Assembly: GCA_032164245.1 (NCBI GenBank)
Contig: JAVMKO010000001.1
Coordinates: forward strand, 168,941,434 to 169,005,433
Direction of reading: 5' to 3'
DNA from: Sternotherus odoratus
Lineage: Eukaryota; Chordata; Testudines; Kinosternidae
DNA: 64,000 nt
Shown here: positions 8,865 to 19,600 of the stretch, piece after piece
Numbering within the stretch: the first letter of the stretch is position 1
How the letters are laid out: every line of letters starts with the position of its first letter
Notes under the pieces: model-generated
The model's database searches: none
What the model was told of the DNA's origin: nothing
What the model saw: only the letters and a program-made list of their open reading frames with translations
Translations under genes and position numbers: made by a program

Positions 8865-9551
8865 CTACCAAGTTTTATATCTCATGTTTGTCCCCTCACC
8901 ATTTTCTAACTTAATCCTTTTAGATTTCTTACAAATAGTCTTTTTCTTAAGCATGGTTCTGTAACTTTTTGTGCGGACTAAATGGTCAATATAACGCTGT
9001 AAGCAGCCATCTTTCGGCTTGGTCATTTTCTTTAAAACACGGTTAGGGTCTCCACTGAATTGCATGCCATTTATCAAGGTCACCCCTTGTGCTAAATGTT
9101 CTTGGGTTAGGCACAGACATTGCATAGCATAACCTATGGCAATAACAGTGTTTAATAAGCTTTCCAAACACAGCTCATCACACAGGCTCCGGAGCTTGCA
9201 GTTGATATCCTCTGAAGTCCAAGTCACACAATCATGGCGCCGTTGGCCTGGCGCATGTATGACACAACCCTCACAATCTTCAAAAAGCTTTTCCCTAAGG
9301 CAGTGTTCAAGGACAGCATAAACAGCAACCCGTACAATAGTCCGCATGACTTTTTTACGCTCACGATGTGGCACTGGCTCAGATCGTTCCACGCCAAGCC
9401 TCCTCCTAAACTCCTCAAAGCCGTCATCCTCGGGGTCCTCCTCAACAATTTGGATCGGCGTTGAGCAAAAACAAGGTGGGCCCGGTTCATCTTCGGTGCT
9501 TAATGCAACGCTGTCCAGGGCCTCCGAGGCCTCTAGAAAGGCATCGTTGAG
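8865..9551 (-). CDS. Gene A, exon 2 (Cys/His motif protein)
   Basis: This exon of 687 nt (229 codons with stop) is in phase 0 with exon 1 after an intron of 117 nt (9552-9668; acceptor TCTTAACAG). It starts with an acidic stretch, then helical sequence around a cysteine/histidine motif CEGCVIHAPGQRRHDC, several further cysteines, and a strongly basic C-terminus (LKKKTICKKSKRIK). An internal GTG at 9390-9392 is not needed as a start because the frame is open back to the acceptor. The motif spacing (C-x2-C-x11-C with a nearby His) suggests metal binding, which is inference. I cannot assign a family. The exon shows no lesion, in contrast to the nearby polymerase. Confidence 0.7.
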   Translation of the reverse strand, partial: LNDAFLEASEALDSVALSTEDEPGPPCFCSTPIQIVEEDPEDDGFEEFRRRLGVERSEPVPHRERKKVMRTIVRVAVYAVLEHCLREKLFEDCEGCVIHAPGQRRHDCVTWTSEDINCKLRSLCDELCLESLLNTVIAIGYAMQCLCLTQEHLAQGVTLINGMQFSGDPNRVLKKMTKPKDGCLQRYIDHLVRTKSYRTMLKKKTICKKSKRIKLENGEGTNMRYKTW

Positions 9552-9668
9552 CTGTTAAGAGATTTTCAAAAAAGAAAGAGTGTAAGCACCCCCTGCTTGT
9601 TTTTTAGATTTACACAAGCCCCCTAGTTCCTTCCCTCCTTGATCAACCCTTCTTAATCATTCATTTAC

Positions 9669-9950
9669 CTGAGCAACTTCTTTTCCGTTCACCTGGTCCA
9701 CCGCTGACTCCCCCGAGCCATGATCGCCTTCCATCTCTAAGGGGGTGGACAACGAGAGGCCGTCACACTCATCGGGGTGTCTCATGAGGGTTTCAGGGTC
9801 AGGTTCCGGAGTGTCCATCAACGGCTGGGCCAAAGGGCTTTGGTCCTCCTCGGAACTGTCGCTGATGTAGCGCTTTCTCCGCGGTCGGTCAAAGACCCTC
9901 GGGGCTAGAACAAAGTCCCAAGTTCTCAAGGGGGTGGTGAAGGAGTCCAT
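9669..9950 (-). CDS. Gene A, exon 1 with start codon
   Basis: The exon has 282 nt (94 codons), starting at ATG 9948-9950 and ending at a consensus donor CAG|GTAAAT (GT at 9667-9668). Without splicing the frame stops three codons later. It encodes a basic segment DRPRRKR, directly followed by an acidic casein-kinase-type stretch SDSSEEDQ and a Pro/Asp/Glu-rich tail. This layout of NLS followed by an acidic region is common in nuclear regulatory proteins. The spliced product is 322 residues with no interruption. Upstream GTG codons in frame are unlikely starts. The exon lies at the extreme right of the element, next to the promoter repeats, as early regulatory genes often do in linear DNA viruses; the comparison is an inference. 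Confidence 0.7.
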
Positions 9951-10030
9951 GTTTCCTCTCAGCTGCCTTTCCACGATTTCTAAAACACGTGTCCTGGGGT
10001 AAGCAATGGCCTCCTCTGTCCGGCGCTGGG

Positions 10031-10037
10031 ATTTATG
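10031..10037 (-). promoter_or_regulatory. TATA-like box of gene A
   Basis: CATAAAT on the minus strand in CCCCATAAATCCC, 81 nt above the gene A ATG and directly below the GC-rich repeats. It is not a perfect TATA box, but its placement fits a transcript starting near 10,000-10,010. Confidence 0.4.
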
Positions 10038-10057
10038 GGGTAATGGTGGTGTGCTCT

Positions 10058-10440
10058 CATTGGCAGAGGGCGCTGGGAGGCGTTCTTAGAGGCGGATCAC
10101 ACACCCACTTCCGGATGGGTCACCCCCACGCCGGAAGTCACCCTGATTGGTCAAAATCTCCTCTCAGGGTGGTCCTATCAGGGCAAAACCCCTCCTGGTT
10201 GGTAGAGGGTGGTGGGAGGCGTTCTTAGAGGGGGTCACACACCCCACTTCTGGACGGGTCACCCCCACCCTGGAAATGACCCTAATTGGTCAAAATCTCC
10301 TCTCAGTGCGGTCCTATCGGGGCGAAACCCCTCCTGATTGGTAGAGGGCGGTGGGAGGAGTTCTTAGAGGGGTCACATGACCCCCCTAGCTTCCGGTCAG
10401 GTGGCCGCCTTGACCCGCCCCCCTGGGACAGAACTTCCGG
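10058..10440. promoter_or_regulatory. 139-bp tandem promoter/enhancer repeats
   Basis: Three units recur with an exact 139-bp period (GGGAGG.GTTCTTAGAG begins at 10075, 10214 and 10353). Each contains an inverted CCAAT box (ATTGG, in GATTGGT or AATTGGT contexts) and an ETS-type core (CTTCCGG or a variant CTTCTGG), with GGTCACACA/CACCCC stretches between. The sequence beyond, to about 10,490, adds GC-box motifs (GGGGCGGGG, GGGCGTGGC). The region lies immediately upstream of gene A. Transcription-factor names are assigned from motif only. Confidence 0.75.
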
Positions 10441-10499
10441 TGACAGGGGGCGTGGCGTGGGGCCAAGGGGCGGGGTTAGGGTTTGATTGACGGTAGGGC

Positions 10500-13400
10500 C
10501 CTTACACTACTTAGGTGCTATGGGGACTTTATGGCAGAGATCTAGGCAACTAGAGAATTTAGGTACCTAGCCTAACTGAGGAGGAGCTATGAAGATCTCA
10601 GCGGTGCCTAACCGTTGAACTTTGGCACCCAGGTCCCTTTATGGATCTAGATCAGGGTTTCTCAACCTGGGGGTCGCGACCCCCTGGGGGGTTGCCGAGC
10701 GCTCCCCGGGGGGGTCGTGAGCTCCTGCCACCGCAACTCGCGGTGACTGGGGCTGTGCCCCGGCCCCCAGTCCCCGCCGTGGGTGGGCTCCCGGCTGCAC
10801 GCCGGCCCCCAGTCCCCGCAGTGGGCGGGCTGGGGGCCGGCGCACAGCTGGCAGCCCACCCGCGGCGGGGACAGGGGACCGAGGCGTTCGAGCGGTTTTT
10901 TTTTTTTTTGGTAATTCGGCGGCTTTTCGGCGGAGGGGGTCGCGCCGCGCCACGGAACACAAAAAGCGGTCCCGCTCTCAACTAGTTTGAGAACTGCTGA
11001 TCTAGATTTTGGGGCTGCCTGTATTTAAGCAATTAGCTTGGCTGCATTACTAAATCTAAACAATTCTAGCCTAGTGTCCTCAGGATTATAGTATCATGGA
11101 TGTAAGTGGAGTCTGAATGAGCTCTTACTTGACATCTAGTGGTGAGCTGTGGAAAAGGACTACAGGCGTTGATCTCGTTTGGATGGGCACAGCAACCCTG
11201 CGTAGGTACTCAGCACGAGGGGCTTGCTTGCCCAAATGATCACGTGTGGCTGGCGCTGGATCCCCAGTCTCCTTGTTATTGGGGGCAGGAGTACTAAAGG
11301 GCAATTATCCTTGCTGTGTGAACCGAGGGTAGCAGAACTGTACCTGTCATACCCCAACGGAGGGACTTTGTTACCTCACCTGAATGACACTCACTAGGTC
11401 AGGGGACCAGGGTTCCAAAGCCCAATGAGTTGAGAAAGGGTGGGGATAGGTGTGGGTCCCGTTTAAGGCCCTAGATACCATTTGCCCCCACCTCTCTCCA
11501 TAGTATAATGAAAGAGCTAGTTTAGACTCAATTGAGAATCTTGTTACATACTGCAGAGCTGGAATCACCGATGCCTAGGAATAAGTATTAGACCTATTTT
11601 GGGACAGTGTTTCTGATGCAAGAGACTGCCCAGCAGTGAGGCAGCAAGCGCTTTCACCCCCTACCCTGCCACTAGCAGCTGAGATCATAGAGAGCTTTGT
11701 TAAGTGGTGGACGCTGAAGACATCTTGGTAAGCGGGTGTCTAGTGGAGTGGCATGGCAAGTGGACAGCGGTGCAGCTAATGGAGAGGCACAGCAAGCGAA
11801 TGAGGCCCGAAGTACCAGAGGATGTAAGATGCCTCCCTGCACCCCTTTCCACCCAGGGTATAAGGTGAAGTCTGCGGATGGACCTCTGGGCTGCATTGAC
11901 TAAAGACAGCAATGGTGAGTGGGGTGTAGAGAAGGGATGGGCACTTTAAAGGGGCTTTTGGGTTGCTGTACTTAAGAACTTGAGGGAGAAAGGACCCTGC
12001 CCAACTTATGTGGGGGTGGGGCTTTTGCTCAGTGTTTATATTTATGAACAGTATTGCAGTGTTTTCCCAGATTAATGCTGAGTTACTCCCCTCTTTTTAT
12101 TAAAAAGGTTTTGTTACACTCAGACTTTGTGCTTGGGGGGGGGGGGAGAAGGGAGTATTGTCTCTCAGAGGCAGGCAGGGAGTGGTGTGTAACTGTCCCA
12201 AGTCACTGAGCGGGGGCTTGAGCTGGTTTGGTATTGTATTGTATTGTTGAAAAGGAACCCCTAAATACTGAACCAGGCCCTCATTGCCGCCAACTCTGAC
12301 TGGCAGAAGGGTTACATGTTCATTCACTAACGGGAGTGAGTACCTTATGTAATTATTGCCTTGAAAACTAGCCCTCACACAACTGTATTTACAGCTAAGA
12401 CACTTGCATTGGGAGCAGAAAGGTCACTTACCTCACCGGCTGACTCAGAGAAGTTTTGTCCCAGTGGAGTATGCGTGTGTGAACCAGCACCCCATGCCCG
12501 CAAGATCAGAATCTTTGATCATTGGGCTGCGCCTGTGTCCTGCAACTGCCCCAAATTGAGGGCACATAGAGCAGCACCGACTGCCTCATTTCCCTGGCTA
12601 ATTCCAGCATTGCCAAACCCACAGGTTCAAAAATCCTGAGTTGTTTTAAGAAGACAATGTTGGGGATATTTTTTTTGGTCTGCCTTTATTTTTGAGCTCC
12701 CCCTGCTTATCCCCAGCGTGTCTGTGTGACTTCCAGCTTTTACTACCCAGAGGTGCTAGATACAGGCACGATCGCCAGTAACAAGGCTTTTTTCTAAAAA
12801 GGAATTTATTGCTTACGAAAGGTCATTTTGTGGCCCGAAGGCCCCTATTTACAGAACAGGTTCAGCAGAGATTACCATGCAAGCTTCCAAGCACTGTCCC
12901 ACCCTTATTCAGGGGGAGCGCCTCTAGGGATGAGGAGGGCTCAATCATTTATCAACCCCAGGCATACTGCCTGTTTTGCAAACAGCCTTCCTCCCTTCAA
13001 CCATGTCTCCCATCTTACCCAAAGGGGTCCCTGTTTCTGGTCACCCATAGCAGCTGCTTTTAGAACCAAAGGGTACCCTCGAGTCCTTCGCTTCAGCTGC
13101 GTAGTGCTTCAAGCCGCAAACATACAAAAGGATCTGAGGGCATGTTTGGAACTGCTGCACACGAGTGAGCAGAAATAGGAAACCCTTTTTGGAATGGGGT
13201 GAGGAAGCAAGTGGATAGAAACCACAGGCTGAACAGGAGTTTGGGAATGAACTGAAGGGAATGATCCGAGATGCTCTTTTGCTGCTCCACTGAAAGTGGT
13301 ACCACAGGCAGACAGCTTTAGCCTGTGGGTAAGACAGCCCAGTTAGCCATTGGCCTCTGCCGTGGCCACCACTAATGTTGCATCAGTGCAATAGCGGGTT

Positions 13401-13646
13401 TGCAAGCAACACCTGTTCACTAGATATTGGACTGAAATGATCCAAATTTGTTTTCTATATGCTACTAAACAGATTTGATGGAAGTTATTTGCAGTGGCTA
13501 CCTAGGTGGGCTATATTTCAACCAGTAATCTAGGAGGTATGCAGGGGGTCTTCATGTTTTATTACCCATCCACTGAGCAATCCAGGGCCTCCTGATCAAG
13601 AATAACGTTTAGACTGGGTCACTGATCAATACCTCAAAAGACAAAC
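10500..13646. other. Intergenic stretch, no gene seen
   Basis: Apart from the hAT element at 10653-10999, this stretch shows no coding exon that I can support. Sequence on both sides of that hAT (about 10,515-11,060) looks like an older interspersed repeat. A G9-10 tract lies near 12,136 and a short GTATT repeat near 12,230. Confidence 0.6.
10653..10999. mobile_element. Short hAT-type element with perfect 8-bp TSD
   Basis: The termini CAGGGTTTCTCAAC and GTTTGAGAACTGCTG form an imperfect inverted repeat. The element is flanked by the identical 8-bp duplication ATCTAGAT (10645-10652 and 11000-11007). The interior is GC-rich and non-coding, so this is a non-autonomous copy. Confidence 0.9.
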
Positions 13647-14146
13647 TGTTAGGACCAGAAGATATTGTGATGAGCAACCACTAGAAGGCGCAGTTACGCT
13701 TCTAAGTCAACTCCAGGAGAGTGCATAATGGTGGTATTATCTGAGAATGACCTTGCTGTTATCTGTGTGTTTGAGAACCAGTTCCCATCTGCATGAGTGT
13801 TTACCCCGTCTGTGTGAGAATGAATGCGTGAGAAACCAAATGGGGAAACTAAGGCAGAACTGCGTAACCAACAAGTGCTAACCAGTTTGTTGCTTGCTAT
13901 TAATGAGATGAGTATGTATGAGATGCAAATGAGCATGGGTATATCTGTGCTGACACACCTCTTTGGGTTGGACTTGAGCTTCTCTGGACATCGCCCGGGT
14001 GTGTCAGTCATCTTGTATTGCGGCCGTGCTGGCAGATAAGCCCCCCAGCACGAAATGCCGCTCCCTCCAATAAACTCACCACTTTCCAACTAGCCACCTG
14101 TGTGAGGCCTCGTTTCTCCCGGCAACGAGATAAGCCCCCTGCAACA
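13647..14146 (+). repeat. 5' LTR (500 bp)
   Basis: This left copy is bounded by TG...CA. A poly(A) signal AATAAA lies at 14069-14074, so the R/U5 part is the last 75 bp or so. It lacks a short stretch that is present in the right LTR near 16,205. Confidence 0.9.
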
Positions 14147-14147
14147 A

Positions 14148-14165
14148 TGGCGCAGCGAGCAGGGT
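14148..14165 (+). promoter_or_regulatory. Primer binding site, complementary to tRNA-Ser
   Basis: TGGCGCAGCGAGCAGGGT begins 1 nt after the 5' LTR. From memory its complement matches the 3' end of vertebrate tRNA-Ser(TGA) including CCA. Confidence 0.75.
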
Positions 14166-16118
14166 GGGGCAGACGACCCCCACAGGTGGCCGAAGGCAGG
14201 AGAAGTAAAGCAGCGGCTGCCGGCCTGGCAGCGCAGACCAGGATGGCCCCCGGTGGAGCGATGGGGGGGGCCGGCTGTGCATGTGAGTGCCGGTCGTGAC
14301 CCAGCTGGTGGTCTGGGACGGAGCGGCGCGCTATGGGTGAGTGGCGTGGCTGTGTCTACCTGGTTCCGAGCCCAGGAAGGGAGTCTCTGCAGCGGCAGAG
14401 GCTCTAGAATGTAGAAAGCAGGATCGGTCCCAGGCGAGCGGAGCCTTCTGCAAGGGCAGAAGGTAAAAACAGGCAGGATTGGGCCCAGGCTGTCTACAGA
14501 GAGAGAGATAAAACCGGATGGAATCTCTGGAAGCAGTGATTAAGTGAAAATTAGCAGCAGAAAGCTTCTTGGACTGAGAGTAACCTTGAGAGAAACAGCA
14601 CGTCGGCCGCTTGAGACACGGGGGGGCCATGCAGGTGTGGAGGGACCGCAGTGGTGCGGGAGGCCACAGGGACATGGGAGACCATGGTGAAGTGCGGTAG
14701 AGTGTGTTGTCAACAGACTCCAGAAAGCAGGTGCGAAGCCCGTTTTAATTAAGTAGGAGCAAAAGCCCGTTCCGTTGCCCAGGTCAGGGTGATTACAGCA
14801 GTCCATTAAGGGACCCTGAGACCTGAGATTAGCAACATCTGAAGTTTCTCCCCAGCCTCGGGGAGCGGGAAGGTTTACCCCGACCCCGTGCTCAGTATCA
14901 ACCTGCGGGCATGGGGGGGTGGGGGGGGGGGAAGGAGAGGAGTTGAGAGAATCATATTGTGTTTTTAAAAATGTGTTATACCTTTAAGAGTTTGGGCCAA
15001 CAGCCAAATGTTATCAGTTGGCACTTGGCCCAGGAGCTGGCCGGCTGCTCAGTAAGTCCAGCTGTGTTCCACCCAGCAGCCCCCCTCTTCCCTAAGCAGG
15101 GGGAAGAAGAAGAGAAAAAAGCAGAAAGCAGACTGATTTTAAAGACAGGGCTAAAGGAAAAAAACTGATTGCAGAGCCCAGCTTTACAGTATTGATGGGG
15201 TGGGGGGACGACAAGGCTAATAATATCTTTGTCTCGGAGTTTGTGAAGCCACCTGGTTGCAGGCAAGACCTGGCAGCAGACAGGTGTGTGGGTGAACTGG
15301 CTTCCACCCCCCCGGCAGTTGGAATCCACATGGGCAAGCGCCAAGATGCAGACGGAGGGGCGCCCCATGGAGGCACAGGGCCGGAGTCTCGCCCTGGCCT
15401 GCATGGTCCTTGCCAAGAGTCAGCGTGGCAGGACCTGGAGCCAAATGGCGTGTGACTGCAAGTACATCAGCTGCCAGACGAGATGGAGGAGGACCTGGTC
15501 CAATTGTTGAGTCCGGGCCAGGCTCTCTGGATGTGGGCACGACCGCACACCTCTGGCTGGCCAACACCAGGGTGTGCTGCCGGTGGCCCGCCTTGTTTTG
15601 TGTTTGTCTTTTTGTTTGCAGAGTTAACCCTTGACTCCCTGGACGGGTACAGCAGAGATGAGAAGCTGGATGCTATGGCCTATGGGAACCAGGCGGCTGC
15701 CTTCCCCCACGTGGGAGGCAGAGACCGCTTTGTAATCTGTGCTTGTTCACCTCCTTTCACAGGTGCAAAGCGAGGCAACAGCAATCGCGGAGGCCGCTCT
15801 CCCCCCCGTAGCTGGCCAGTGTCTGATGAGCTGCTCTAAGACGGAAGCAAGAGCTATAGTCATCTAAGAAGCGATGAGGGGAGGGAGGAGCTAGTGTTAA
15901 CTTTGAGTATTTGTGTTGTTTTGTGGTTAGCTTTGTGTGTGTCTAGGTAGGGGGAGAGGGGTCAGGGGAGGCCTCAGGTGCCTCTGATGCTTGTCTCCTT
16001 CACCCTCCCTTTCCTTGTGTGTGTGCAGAGGAGGGAGGGGGCACCTTGGTACTTAGTGCCCCCGTTGTTTGTGTTGCCCTTTTGTTCCCTGGAGTCTCGT
16101 TAGAAGCGTGGGGAGGGA

Positions 16119-16644
16119 TGTTAGGACCGGAAGATATTGTGACGAGCAACCACTAGAAGGTGCAGTTACGCTTCTAAGTCAACTCCAGGAGAGTACATAA
16201 TGGAAAGCATTATCTATTATGTTTTATCTGAGAATGACCTTGCTATTATCTGTGTGTTTGAGAACCAGTTCCCAGCTGCATGAGTGTTTACCCCGTTTGT
16301 GTGGGAATGAATGCGTGAGAAACCAAATGGGGAGACTAAGGCAGAACTGCGTAACCAACAAGTGCTAACCAATCAGTTTGTTGCTTGCTATTAATGAGAT
16401 GAGTATGTATGAGATGCAAATGAGCATGGGTATATCTGTGCTGACACACCTCTTTAGGTTGGGCTTCCTCCTTGAGCTTCTCTGGACATCGCCCAGGTGT
16501 GTCAGTCATCTTGTATTGCAGCCGTGCTGGCAGATAAGCCCCCCAGCACGAAATGCCGCCCCCTCCAATAAACTCACCACTTTCCAACTAGCCACCTGTG
16601 TGAAGCCTTGTTTCTCCCAGCAACGAGATAAGCCCCCTGCAACA
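16119..16644 (+). repeat. 3' LTR (526 bp)
   Basis: The right copy of the LTR has its AATAAA at 16567-16572. It is 26 bp longer than the left copy through small indels. Confidence 0.9.
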
Positions 16645-16649
16645 CAAAC

Positions 16650-19600
16650 TTAAAAAAACCCAGTAAGTCACAAAACATTAGAGCAGATGTTACACTGACT
16701 TCTAATAGAAGTGTGCTTTAGTCAGTCCTTTCCTGCAAAATTCTCCCACTGGGCTGAAACATTCCAAAAAGAAAAAGAAAGGGGGAAAAATAGGACATAA
16801 TCTAATCGGATACCAAAAAATGGAGGTTTGGAGGGAAAAAAAAAAATAAAAAAAAAAATCTGTCCAGCTATTATTGGTGGGGACTGTGGAGGGGCATTAT
16901 GAATATAATTTCTCTGCTTTAAAATAAAAGATCTTCACACACACAAATCTAAAAGACTTTAGCTTTCAAACTTCACATGTAGCTAGTCTGCAGTGAATAG
17001 CTGTTGCCGTGCAAATTATAACTTGATTTTTTCTAGGAGATTAAATATTTACTTTTGTGCATGGCAAATAAACCATTTCTACTCTGGTTTAAGATGAGCA
17101 TTAACTGAGACACTATGTAACTGTGCCAAACACACAAACAAGTTGTTTCATAACATTGCAGATGCATTTCCCCTCTCCCCGGCTGCTTATTTTTTTAAGA
17201 GGAAGAAAATTAAACACTAAAATTTTGTTAAGGCACCATTATCATTGTGTGTTTATTGTACAACCAAAGACATCAAGTTCTCATAGCAATGCTAACTGAT
17301 CTGCATTGTTCCTATTTATTCATGTACGCAAATATCAGTCCAATTAGTAATCAATACAGGCTTGCAATGTGGGTAAGTAAACATTGCTGTAAACACCTTA
17401 GCATTTGCCTTTTCTGTGTGCAAGTTTTGCAGACAAAACATGGCTCCCTGCCAGGATCCTCACATATCCCCAGCTCCTTCCAGAGAGATGAAAAAGGGCA
17501 GATAAAGTTACCACCAACCAATTGGAACTGGGTCGTGCCTTGTGACTGATGGAAATTTCCCATAATAGGTCTATAGTTAAATGGACTATCAACAGGAAAA
17601 TTAAGAATAAAGCCAACCATTTTAAGTCATTCAAGTAGATTTTATTGAACTCTTTATAATGTACATTGAACTTTTGTGCAATAAATACAGCACATTGTAT
17701 TGAATTATTTTTTCCCTTTAAAACACAAAAGACTCCCTTAATCACCATAGAATGGCTTAAATGTTGACATTAAACAGTAAGAAAGAGCATTGAATGAAGT
17801 CTGCAATGGCTAGTGCCAATTTAAACCAGTGTGTATTACTTGCTGTATGAAGCTCAGCATTGCAATCTATAGGTTAAGACTGCACCTAGTGGTGAACTGT
17901 GAATTAGATCAAGTCTGTTGAACAGGAGCAATTGAGTGGAGTTGAATTCTGCAGAGACAAGGTAAAAGAGGTAGTGTCTTTTATTGGGCCAGAAGCTTTC
18001 AAGCTACATGAAGGTCTGTGTGGCTCAAAAGCTTCTCTCTCACCAACAGGAGTCAGTCCAATACAAGATACTGCCTCACCAACTTATTTGTCTAGTATCC
18101 TGGGACCAACATGGCTTCAGTTACACTAAATACATGGAAATCTGGAGTCTGCCACAGATATGGCATCAGTGGAAAAAAGGACTTTTAAAAGTTCTCTCTA
18201 AATCAGGGATCGGCAACATTGGCACCCGGGACCACAGGGTAAGCCCCCTTAGAGGGCCCCGCCACTTCATTTACCTGGCATTTCACTGACTGTAGCTCCC
18301 ACTGGCCGCGATTCGCCATCCCGGTCCAATGGGGGCTGCAGGAAGTGGCGCAGTGCTGGCTGCCGCTTCTTGCAGCCCCCATTGGACCGGGACGGGGGGA
18401 GCTATGGTCGACGAAAGGGCAGGTAAACTAAGTGGCAGGGCCCACCAAGGGTGCTTACCCTGCGGTCCTGGGTGCCAACGTTGCCGATCCCTGCTCTAAA
18501 TCCTTATCTGACAAGTGTGACGTTACTAGGAAACCTCGCAACGCTGAATTACACAGATTTAGTTGAAAATTGCCTTCATATAAGAAAACTCAAATGTTTT
18601 TACAGAGTAATTAGTAAAGCAAAAGGGTTGAAATTTCAAGAGAAAAAGACATACAAATACAATGCAACATTTCAACAAATATCCCTGTGCAAAGTAGTTT
18701 TAAGTAAGGTGGCCAGCATCTGCTTACAAAAAGCTAGATAATATGGAGGGTGTAGAGACACACATCAGTAAAACAGTTCTATTCACTCACACACCTCTTA
18801 CTTCCCTGCCAGCCTTATTTGGTCTTCAACGCACAGTAAATACAGAGATTTTTAGGCAATCCCGACCCATAGTTGATGCCATAGATGGACCAGGATGATT
18901 CTGTCAGATGCAACTGTCTATTAGATTTCTCTGTCACTGGTACTGGGGGGGGGGGGGGGGACGTGTCTATTTAATTGCTGCACTGTATTAATTACTTTTG
19001 TCTAGATTTCTCTTTCTAGCTCCGTTCTTCCTCTTTCGCTGTATTCTCGGAGTTCCTGACAGTGATGTTTCCCTTGATTTATTTAGTTAGAGAATTACTT
19101 AAATCAGTCCAGGTCCAAGTGGAAGGTGCATTTCTTTACTGCTAGCTAAGCTACAGCTGCTCACTGGGTCCAAGCACCAGCGAGAGTTTTTAAGTCTTTC
19201 AGACACCGTATGTAACTTTTGTTATAACAGGGACTTCAGGTGTTGAGGTAATCATACCCTGGCTTGAACAAGCTTAGAGGCCAAAGGCAGAAGCATTTTG
19301 TAGTCATGGACATGACATTAAAGAGTTAACATGAAGCAGCCTGAAGTAGTAGGTATGATGAAATTTTTTAATATTCAAATTTTAAGAGTAAAAAGAAGAA
19401 GCTACCAAACAAAATCGAGGCTGTCATACTACAGAAGGTAAAGACACCTCCAAAGCCAGTCTTAACTCTCACCTCCCATCACACATTCATTTCCCTCCTC
19501 TCCCGGCCAGCACGGCTGCTGTCCCCAGAATAACCAATACTTTTGTTTACAGTTTGTGTTAAAAACTGAATTGGGAGGGAAGGGCTGCAGATTTTCAAAT

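Larger units (their letters stand above)
1..10500 (-). mobile_element. Partial integrated Maverick/Polinton (adintovirus-like) element
   Basis: A run of minus-strand genes contains a protein-primed family B DNA polymerase with a cysteine-rich N-terminal region, followed directly by an A32/FtsK-type packaging ATPase and two small proteins of the kind that accompany them. This set is known from Maverick/Polinton transposons and adintoviruses. Integrase, adenain-like protease and capsid genes are not in the window and would be expected left of position 1. The flanking DNA with CBS and host repeats shows that this copy is integrated. The right limit is uncertain: element-like sequence continues to the 139-bp repeats ending near 10,440, while host-type repeat sequence starts by about 10,515. 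No terminal inverted repeat can be shown because the other end is missing. Confidence 0.8.
13647..16644 (+). mobile_element. LTR retrotransposon/ERV, tRNA-Ser primed, non-autonomous
   Basis: Two long terminal repeats (13647-14146 and 16119-16644) both start TGTTAGGACC and end GCAACA. They are flanked by the 5-bp duplication CAAAC (13642-13646 and 16645-16649). A primer binding site follows the left LTR and a purine tract (GTGGGGAGGGA) precedes the right one. The 1,972-bp interior holds no gag, protease, reverse transcriptase or envelope frame that I can recognise, so the element must have moved with proteins supplied elsewhere or has lost its genes. The LTRs differ by scattered substitutions and small indels, so the insertion is not recent. 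Confidence 0.9.

Noticed and set aside
8865..9551. LXCXE retinoblastoma-binding motif in gene A
   Set aside because: SLCDELCLES comes close, but no segment fits L-x-C-x-E exactly.
10470..10490. Telomere-like GGGTTAGGGTT near the end of the viral-like element
   Set aside because: Fewer than two hexamer repeats; too short to claim a telomeric integration signal.
10641..10985. Frames of 107-114 codons on both strands
   Set aside because: They lie inside the GC-rich hAT element at 10653-10999.
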